A program made the position numbers and the translations under genes. A stretch of 49,392 bases of DNA. Origin: Spirochaetia bacterium. GTDB taxonomy: Bacteria; Spirochaetota; Spirochaetia; B11-G9. Under the pieces are notes generated by a model. That model ran no database searches. It was not told the DNA's origin and saw only the letters and a list, made by a program, of their open reading frames with translations. Positions 44,457-49,392 of the stretch are shown here, one piece after another; position 1 is the first letter of the stretch, and each line of letters starts with the position of its first letter. The stretch is from the NCBI GenBank assembly GCA_027859095.1, contig JAQIBN010000259.1, forward strand, positions 1 through 49,392. Reading direction: 5' to 3'.

Positions 44457-44499
44457 AAGTGCAGGTTAGCATAAAAGACAGTTCTTATCCACTGCGTCA

Positions 44500-44635
44500 G
44501 GGATTGTAGAGGAAATCCCGCACCGGGGGTGTATGTCAGTGTACAGACGTGATTTATCGCGCCCTACAAAGGGGAGACGCCCAAGGATGCATTGGTGAGC
44601 AACAGACGAAGTCTGTGACCAGCCCAGAAAAGCAA
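44500..44635. repeat. Composite REP-like cluster upstream of osmC-like gene
   Basis: The 234-bp gap 44457-44690 is GC-richer than its surroundings and holds hairpin-prone pieces: GGGATT..AATCCC near 44511, CGCGCCCTACAAAGGGG near 44559, and GCATTGGTGAGCA-ACAGACGAAGTCTGTGACCAGCCC (44591-44628, as two parts). The last part matches the inner module at ~9508-9543, including its own small hairpin. No coding frame of substance is present. Confidence 0.65.
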
Positions 44636-44641
44636 ATTTCA

Positions 44642-44669
44642 TTGCCTTTTCACAAATATTAAGTATATT
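44642..44669 (+). promoter_or_regulatory. Candidate promoter of the osmC-like operon
   Basis: TTGCCT (44642-44647), 16 bases, TATATT (44664-44669), 21 bp before the ATG, which has a good GGAGGG site. Confidence 0.45.
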
Positions 44670-44690
44670 ATAACAAAACTGGAGGGAAAT

Positions 44691-45107
44691 ATGAAAGCAC
44701 AAGTTGAATGCAGCTGGAATGGAGGCATGTCCTTCGAAACAGAAATGGACGGACATAAAATTGTTATCGATGCAACACCTGAAGTGGGCGGAAAAAATCT
44801 AGGCCCAAGACCAAAACCTTTTATGCTTCTGGCACTTGCAGGATGTACAGGTATGGATGTTATTTCCATTCTTAATAAAATGGGTCAGGAAGTGTCCTGG
44901 TTTAATGTAAGGGTTGAATCTGAGCTGACTGAAGAACACCCTAAGCATTTTTCCAGTTATCATATTGTTTATGAATTTAAGGCTTCTGATGATCTAAATA
45001 GAAAAAAAGTTGATAAAGCAATTGTACTTTCCCAGGACAGATACTGCGGTGTAAGTGAAGTACTAAAAAAAGCATCCCCAATAACACATCAAGTCGATTA
45101 CCTTTAG
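44691..45107 (+). CDS. OsmC-family protein
   Basis: A 138-residue OsmC/Ohr-fold protein. Family features are VEVGGKNLGPRPKP-like text (PEVGGKNLGPRP), the first cysteine in ALAGCTGMDV (~residue 53) and the second in DRYCGVSEVLKKA (~residue 122). Enzymes with both cysteines reduce organic hydroperoxides; this YhfA-like subgroup is less well defined. GGAGGG precedes ATG. First of three closely spaced genes ending with a TlpA-like protein, a context consistent with redox or thiol metabolism. Confidence 0.88.
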   Translation: MKAQVECSWNGGMSFETEMDGHKIVIDATPEVGGKNLGPRPKPFMLLALAGCTGMDVISILNKMGQEVSWFNVRVESELTEEHPKHFSSYHIVYEFKASDDLNRKKVDKAIVLSQDRYCGVSEVLKKASPITHQVDYL

Positions 45108-45116
45108 GTTGTAGAT

Positions 45117-45575
45117 ATGGATGAAGAAAGTAATAAACTCTTAGCAAAAATGGAACTGGAAAATGGTGGTAAACTGGAATATCGTACATATGCACAGTTC
45201 CTTGGGAAATCGGGAGAAGGAACAAAAAATCTTGGAGGACTTCTATTTTTTGTTGGCAACAGACTGATTTATGAAGACTTTGAACGTCAGAGCAGCACAA
45301 TGTTTCTTCTTTTTAGAAAGAAAAAAGAATATGTAAAACTAAAATTTCAGATAAGTACTGATGATATAGAAAGAATAAACCTGGTTAATTTATCTCAGGG
45401 ATTAAAAGTTGTAAAATATAATAAGGACCCAAAAAACCTTACAGAAATATCCACATTACGAAGGGTTCTTTTTAGAAATGTTACGCAAATTCTTTTAAAA
45501 GATGGAAGTGCATACTATTTCGAAATTTTTGATTTAAAAGGATTTAATACTTTTATGTCCCTTCAAAATAAATAA
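45117..45575 (+). CDS. Hypothetical protein, possible PH-like domain
   Basis: Not recognised. 152 residues, soluble, no signal peptide. The middle alternates short strands (LGGLLFFVGNRLIYEDF, EYVKLKFQISTDDIERINLV, VTQILLKDGSAYYFEIF) and ends in a helix (LKGFNTFMSLQNK), an order that suggests a PH/GRAM-like fold. It lies 9 bp after the OsmC gene and shares one base of its stop with the start of the TlpA-like gene. Confidence 0.72.
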   Translation: MDEESNKLLAKMELENGGKLEYRTYAQFLGKSGEGTKNLGGLLFFVGNRLIYEDFERQSSTMFLLFRKKKEYVKLKFQISTDDIERINLVNLSQGLKVVKYNKDPKNLTEISTLRRVLFRNVTQILLKDGSAYYFEIFDLKGFNTFMSLQNK

Positions 45576-46498
45576 TGATTTTTTTTACCAATTCACAAAT
45601 AACTTTGGGGCCAATGGTCTTAAACACTTCCCTACTCTATATTCTTATAGGAATTGGGGTAGGAAGTATACTTGTAACTATATTGACAAAAAAAGACAAA
45701 GTTATAAGAAAAATTTCTTTTGATATTATTACTAATTTCTTTTTAATTGTAATTCTTACCTGGAAATTATTACCTGTTATTCTAGCTCCGGGAGATATAA
45801 TAGCAAACCCTATTTCTATTCTTTATGCCTCGGGGGGTGTTGTAGGGATTAGTTTGGGAACAGGGTTTGGAGTTGTTTATTTGGGATTAAAAATATTTTT
45901 ATATGGGAAAAATAAGATTGAAATTGTCCGTACGGTTATTATATTTTTTGCTGTGGCTGGGATTATTTCATTGTCATTGTTTTTTGTTTCCGGTGTTGTT
46001 CGGAATGGGGATGGTGGGGTTTCCCGTGAGGGCGAACGGTCGGTCGCCCGTACGGTCGATAATATGGCACCGGATTTTGAATTGATGGATATTGAAGGCA
46101 AAATTATCTCCCTTAGGGATTATCGGGGGAAATGGGTTGTTCTTAATTTCTGGGCAACGTGGTGTCCTCCGTGCAAAGCGGAACTTCCTACTCTAAATCG
46201 ATTTTATGAAGGGATGGATAAAGATAAGGTCGTTTTATTGGGTATTAATGCTACAGGGACTGAGAAAGCAAATCGTAGTGATTTAAGATCTTATGTTGCG
46301 ACATTTGTTATAGATGAAGGGATTGATTTCCCTGTTTTATTGGATTTTTGTGATGGTACACAGCCATGTGTTTCGACAGTTTATGGGGCAGGGAACCTGC
46401 CCACTACGGTTGTTATTTCCCCTGAAGGTGTTATTACAAAGGTTAAAACGGGTGTGGTTGATTCTTTTTGGCTGCGGTCGGTTGTTGCCGGGGATTGA
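45575..46498 (+). CDS. Membrane-anchored TlpA-like thioredoxin protein with in-frame REP insert
   Basis: A 307-residue protein. Residues ~15-140 contain four membrane helices; residues ~165-305 form a thioredoxin-like domain facing the periplasm with active site WATWCPPC (~residue 195) and cis-Pro loop GAGNLPTTV. A second cysteine pair region, DFCDGTQPC, is unusual. The linker (~residues 145-162) is encoded by a GC-rich palindrome of the REP type and is Arg/Gly-rich (GDGGVSREGERSVART), so it looks inserted without breaking the frame. The gene overlaps its predecessor by one base. Confidence 0.85.
   Translation: MIFFTNSQITLGPMVLNTSLLYILIGIGVGSILVTILTKKDKVIRKISFDIITNFFLIVILTWKLLPVILAPGDIIANPISILYASGGVVGISLGTGFGVVYLGLKIFLYGKNKIEIVRTVIIFFAVAGIISLSLFFVSGVVRNGDGGVSREGERSVARTVDNMAPDFELMDIEGKIISLRDYRGKWVVLNFWATWCPPCKAELPTLNRFYEGMDKDKVVLLGINATGTEKANRSDLRSYVATFVIDEGIDFPVLLDFCDGTQPCVSTVYGAGNLPTTVVISPEGVITKVKTGVVDSFWLRSVVAGD
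46024..46056. repeat. REP-like palindrome inside the TlpA-like coding sequence
   Basis: GGGCGA (46030-46035) and TCGCCC (46044-46049), with outer CGT/ACG, form an inverted repeat much richer in GC than the rest of the gene. It falls exactly in the membrane-to-thioredoxin linker and keeps the frame. Confidence 0.65.
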
Positions 46499-46573
46499 TA
46501 TGATGGCCGTATAAATACAGGGTGGGTCTGTAATATGGTGGGATATCGGGATAGGTATTATGTGCCGGTGTAA

Positions 46574-46593
46574 GGACAGGTCGCGACCTGTCC
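46574..46593. repeat. Perfect 20-bp REP palindrome
   Basis: GGACAGGTCGCGACCTGTCC is a perfect palindrome followed by CTAC, between the convergent TlpA-like and carboxypeptidase genes. Its first 16 bases are identical to part of the element at 9487-9502. The rest of the 105-bp gap shows nothing else. Confidence 0.85.
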
Positions 46594-46603
46594 CTACATA
46601 GGG

Positions 46604-47797
46604 TCAATAATCACCTGATAATTTTAGGAAGAAGATTTTGATGGTGTCTAATAACCGTCTGAAAAATCCGCCCACAGGTAAATCTTCTGCTGCAGTAATA
46701 TTATATTTTCCGATGATCTCTTCTCCTGTATATTGAATTATTTCGCCGATGATCTCTCCTCTTTTTATGGGGGCAATTAAATTTTGAGGGATAATTACCT
46801 CTATTCTAAGGGTTGTGGCCTTAGCCACAGTAAGAGTAAGAACTGGTATTTCAGGATATTTTATTTTAATAGAAGACTGAGAACCTTTCCAGATTTTTGG
46901 AGAATCAATTAAAGGTATTTCACTTTTTATATTTCTAAAATTATAAAATCCGTATGATAATAAATTTACTCCGTCAATTGCTCTAAGGAGAGAACCTTCT
47001 GCACTGTTTTCTCCTGATCCTCCTAAAATAACTGCTATAAGCCTCCGTTCACCTTCTTTTGCTGTTAGAGCTATATTATAACCGGATTCATCTATATATC
47101 CCGTTTTCAACCCATCTACAGGGTTATAAGAGCCAAGAAGGTTATTTCTATTATACTGTTTAATAGGTCCATAAACTGAGACTCCATTGGATTTCCAGTT
47201 TCCTTCTTTTGGGTAGGTAAATGAGCTTACCGAATGTAGCTCATTTAAAGCTTCCGGATATTTATTAATATATTCTGAACAAAACTGAACAAAATCTACT
47301 GCAGTAACTCTATTTTTTTCATTCAAACCGGAAGCATCTTCAAAATGTACCGAGCTAAGACCCATTTCATCAGCTTCGAGGTTCATCAGTCTGACAAATG
47401 CCTCCACACTCCCTGCAATTCTTTCTGCAATAGCAATAGCTGCATCATTACCCGAAGGGACTGCAAGACCAAGCATTAGATCCTTAATTGAGACTTCCTG
47501 TCCTTCTTCCAGAAACATGAGGGATGAGTGTGGAGGGAGAGACCTGAAGTCAGCATTTTTACTTATACGTATAATCTCACTCTTTGAAAGTACTCCTTCT
47601 TCTATCTTTTTATAAACGACATAAAGGCTCATGAGTTTTGTCATTGATGCAGGGGGAATTGATACCTGGCTGTTTTTTTCAAACAATATTGTCCCTGTCA
47701 GGCTGTCTATTAAAATTGCAGACTTAGCGTTAAGAGATGGTTCTGCTGAAAGAGATATTGCTGTTACAACAACAAAAATAATAATTAAAGATTTCAT
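46604..47797 (-). CDS. D-alanyl-D-alanine carboxypeptidase (PBP5/DacF type)
   Basis: A ~397-residue serine peptidase S11 enzyme that trims the terminal D-Ala of peptidoglycan stem peptides in the periplasm. Motifs: SxxK as SMTKL (~residue 52), SxN as PSGND (~107), and KTG as LKTGY (~213). A signal peptide begins at ATG 47797 (MKSLIIIFVVVTAISLSAEP); an upstream TTG would add ten residues. The C-terminal PBP5_C beta domain follows, and the last hydrophobic and basic stretch (LLDTIKIFFLKL) could be the membrane-binding amphipathic helix. Confidence 0.92.
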   Translation of the reverse strand: MKSLIIIFVVVTAISLSAEPSLNAKSAILIDSLTGTILFEKNSQVSIPPASMTKLMSLYVVYKKIEEGVLSKSEIIRISKNADFRSLPPHSSLMFLEEGQEVSIKDLMLGLAVPSGNDAAIAIAERIAGSVEAFVRLMNLEADEMGLSSVHFEDASGLNEKNRVTAVDFVQFCSEYINKYPEALNELHSVSSFTYPKEGNWKSNGVSVYGPIKQYNRNNLLGSYNPVDGLKTGYIDESGYNIALTAKEGERRLIAVILGGSGENSAEGSLLRAIDGVNLLSYGFYNFRNIKSEIPLIDSPKIWKGSQSSIKIKYPEIPVLTLTVAKATTLRIEVIIPQNLIAPIKRGEIIGEIIQYTGEEIIGKYNITAAEDLPVGGFFRRLLDTIKIFFLKLSGDY

Positions 47798-47842
47798 TTT
47801 AGCAGACTCAAAATTTTTTATATTCAAAGTATTAATCCCAGA

Positions 47843-47871
47843 TTGAGTAGTATTTAAAGATATACTATACT
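47843..47871 (+). promoter_or_regulatory. Promoter upstream of the MshEN-like gene
   Basis: TTGAGT (47843-47848), 17 bases, TATACT (47866-47871), 33 bp before the ATG at 47905, which has a GGGG ribosome site. It is divergent from the carboxypeptidase gene. Confidence 0.6.
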
Positions 47872-47904
47872 GGATTACGTTAGATTCAAATAGTGGGGTT
47901 TTGA

Positions 47905-48099
47905 ATGGAAACTAATAATAGTGATGAAAAAATTGGAGAATGGCTAATTAGAGCTGAAGCTATGTCTCTTAATGATGTGGAAACTGTATTAAAAGAACAA
48001 CGAGAAGGCAATGAAAGCCTCTTCGGGATAATTGCAATGGAACTGGGTCTTATAGATCCTGATATACTACTGACATTTGCTGAAATGAAAGGACTTTAA
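47905..48099 (+). CDS. Small MshEN-like domain protein
   Basis: A 64-residue protein whose pattern (IGEWLIRAEAMSLNDVETVLKEQ, then LFGIIAMELGLIDPDILLTFAE) resembles the N-terminal domain of type II secretion/type IV pilus ATPases (GspE_N/MshEN), which can bind c-di-GMP in longer tandem forms. Here the domain stands alone. It ends one base before the inositol monophosphatase-family gene, so the two are coupled. Assignment rests on a short motif only. Confidence 0.65.
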   Translation: METNNSDEKIGEWLIRAEAMSLNDVETVLKEQREGNESLFGIIAMELGLIDPDILLTFAEMKGL

Positions 48100-48100
48100 G

Positions 48101-48898
48101 ATGGAAATAGCTTTTAATAATCTTGTACGGGATGTAATGGCTGCAGGTAAATACGCAGCAGCAAAACAGAGTACTGTCTCCCGGAGTATAAAAAAAGACG
48201 GCACAATACTTACTAAAACAGATACGGAACTTGATAAGCTTATTACTGAGAAAATAAATGAATATTTTCCAAATTCAGTAATAATTAGTGAAGAGAATCC
48301 CCTGCCAATACAAAATATAAAAAATAGCGATTGGATATTTACTCTTGATCCTATCGATGGCACTGATTCCTACAGTCAGGGAATGCCTGGCTGGTGTGTG
48401 GCTGTAGGTATACTGGATTCCGGGTTAACACCAGTTGGAGCAATTATTTTTGCACCCCGCTGGGGAACCGATACTGAGGGTGGGAATATCCTTACCCTAA
48501 TGCCCGGGGGTACAATTAAACTGAACGGCAAGGATCTGGATACTACAAATTTAGATGACACTGACCAGGCCCAGATTATGATGGGTTCAAGTGTTCATAA
48601 TTTTTTTGATTTCAGCACTTTAGCAAATAAACTAAGGGTTTCAGGAAGCGCAGTTATTAATATTTCTGCTCCCCTACTACATAGTGCTGTAAATGGGGCC
48701 ATTCTTACACCATGTTACATTTGGGATGTAGCTCCGGCTCATGCTGTTATTCAAAATGCAGGGATGGATCTGGAATACTATTCCGGTGGGAAAATTAACT
48801 ATGCAGCTTTGATAGACAGAAGTAAGGCAAGGGATCATTTTGTATCTGGCAGTCCTGATACACTCACCCTTATTCGAAAACATTTTAAGTTGAAATAA
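48101..48898 (+). CDS. Inositol monophosphatase family protein
   Basis: A 265-residue Mg-dependent phosphatase of the IMPase/CysQ/FBPase superfamily. Metal-binding motifs are visible: ISEENP (first Glu), WIFTLDPIDGTDSY (~residue 83; the DPxDGT loop) and IWDVAPAHAVIQNAG (final Asp). Substrate could be inositol phosphate, PAP or another sugar phosphate; the motif set does not decide. Follows the MshEN-like gene directly. Confidence 0.9.
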   Translation: MEIAFNNLVRDVMAAGKYAAAKQSTVSRSIKKDGTILTKTDTELDKLITEKINEYFPNSVIISEENPLPIQNIKNSDWIFTLDPIDGTDSYSQGMPGWCVAVGILDSGLTPVGAIIFAPRWGTDTEGGNILTLMPGGTIKLNGKDLDTTNLDDTDQAQIMMGSSVHNFFDFSTLANKLRVSGSAVINISAPLLHSAVNGAILTPCYIWDVAPAHAVIQNAGMDLEYYSGGKINYAALIDRSKARDHFVSGSPDTLTLIRKHFKLK

Positions 48899-48910
48899 AT
48901 TTTAAAAAGG

Positions 48911-49392
48911 ATGCTGAGTTTGATAGAGAACATTCCAGAGCCGATTTTAACAAAGAATCTTAGACTTATAGTTTTAAAAAAATCTTCTGCTGGAATAGTT
49001 CTTGATTACTACTTAAGAAACAGAGAATCTTTTAAAATATGGGAACCTCTTAGGCCGGAATCTTTCTATACTATTAAACATCATAAATCAGCGCTAAAGT
49101 CAGGATTACAAAAAGTTAAGGCAGGCAGGGAATATCGTTTTCTGATTTTTGAAAACGAAGATATTAAATATAAAAATATTATAGGAGTACTTACTTTTTC
49201 CAGTATTGTAAAGGGTCCCTTTTTATCATGTTTTGTGGGCTATAGTATTGATAATGTTTTTCAGAATAAGGGATATATGACCCAGGCATTACAAGCAGGA
49301 ATAGATTTTATTTTTAACATCATTGGGCTGCATAGGATTGAAGCTAATATTATGCCTAAGAATAAGGCTTCCCTGAAAGTAGTTAGTAAACT
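48911..49392 (+). CDS. GNAT acetyltransferase, RimJ/RimL-like (3' end outside window)
   Basis: An open frame from ATG 48911 runs off the window after 160 codons. It begins MLSLIENIPEPILTKNLRLIVL and contains the GNAT core: LTFSSIVKGPFLSCFVGYSID, then NKGYMTQALQAGIDFIF (acetyl-CoA loop Q/RxxGY) and LHRIEANIMPKNKASLKV, the typical RimJ-like motif. A TTG at 48920 is also a plausible start because AAGG lies 8 bases upstream. Probably N-acetylates a protein N-terminus or small amine; substrate unknown. Confidence 0.85.
   Translation, partial: MLSLIENIPEPILTKNLRLIVLKKSSAGIVLDYYLRNRESFKIWEPLRPESFYTIKHHKSALKSGLQKVKAGREYRFLIFENEDIKYKNIIGVLTFSSIVKGPFLSCFVGYSIDNVFQNKGYMTQALQAGIDFIFNIIGLHRIEANIMPKNKASLKVVSK

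Overview
The window is AT-rich bacterial chromosome that reads as a free-living spirochaete (Spirochaetota, medium confidence). Supporting signs are a UPF0164/FadL-type outer-membrane protein of the kind expanded in Treponema, several lipoproteins with loose spirochaete-style lipoboxes (LSSC, FLGC, MSGC), many small periplasmic HEAT and TPR proteins, a bactofilin, a PilZ (c-di-GMP) protein, and a large SpoIIE-type phosphatase fused to a sensor. It is ordinary chromosome with housekeeping genes throughout. No prophage, plasmid backbone, rRNA operon or CRISPR array is visible.

Layout. 1-4 kb: a small helical protein, a zinc-ribbon protein overlapping tail-to-tail with a TPR lipoprotein, a uracil phosphoribosyltransferase with a long N-terminal extension, a YjbH-like barrel, then a tRNA-Lys/tRNA-Glu operon with clear promoter and terminator. 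4-9.4 kb: two paralogous lipoprotein plus outer-membrane-barrel cassettes flanking a REP-associated tyrosine transposase (RAYT) and its degenerate, minisatellite-bearing duplicates. 9.5-12.8 kb: bactofilin-TPR-mtaB operon and tyrA. 12.9-20.6 kb: pta, then a minus-strand run of PilZ, HEAT, comEC, rsmA, lipoprotein and a second HEAT gene. 20.7-26.9 kb: CPBP protease, TlpA-DsbD, acyl-CoA ligase, SfsA-DUF123. 26.9-36.3 kb: zinc ribbon, the 1561-residue sensor phosphatase, a 1007-residue helical periplasmic protein, and the divergent UPF0164 porin-like gene. 36.3-38.8 kb: a compact operon of a TrpR-family regulator, an ankyrin protein with a TIR/deoxyribosyltransferase-like N-terminus, and two membrane proteins. 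38.9-40.3 kb: a twice-frameshifted DUF4143 ATPase. 40.3-49.4 kb: histidinol phosphatase, glnS, DUF493, an RlmK-like methyltransferase, OsmC, membrane-anchored TlpA, D,D-carboxypeptidase, MshEN-like small protein, inositol monophosphatase and a GNAT gene cut by the window edge.

The most distinctive signal is a family of GC-rich palindromes (GTAGGG...CCCTAC) scattered through the window together with the RAYT that probably moves such elements. They lie between convergent genes, supply the stop codon of mtaB, sit in frame inside a TlpA-like protein, and sit in frame inside the RAYT gene itself, where the two arms flank a phased 21-bp repeat that has expanded to about 7 and 10 copies in adjacent degenerate copies. 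Other points: a comEC frame of about 470 codons with no ATG, GTG or TTG until codon ~195; a perfect inverted repeat over the trpR-like promoter; and five genes whose -10 box lies only 6-9 nt before the start codon without a Shine-Dalgarno, suggesting leaderless mRNAs.

All assignments are from reading motifs by eye; no database search was possible.
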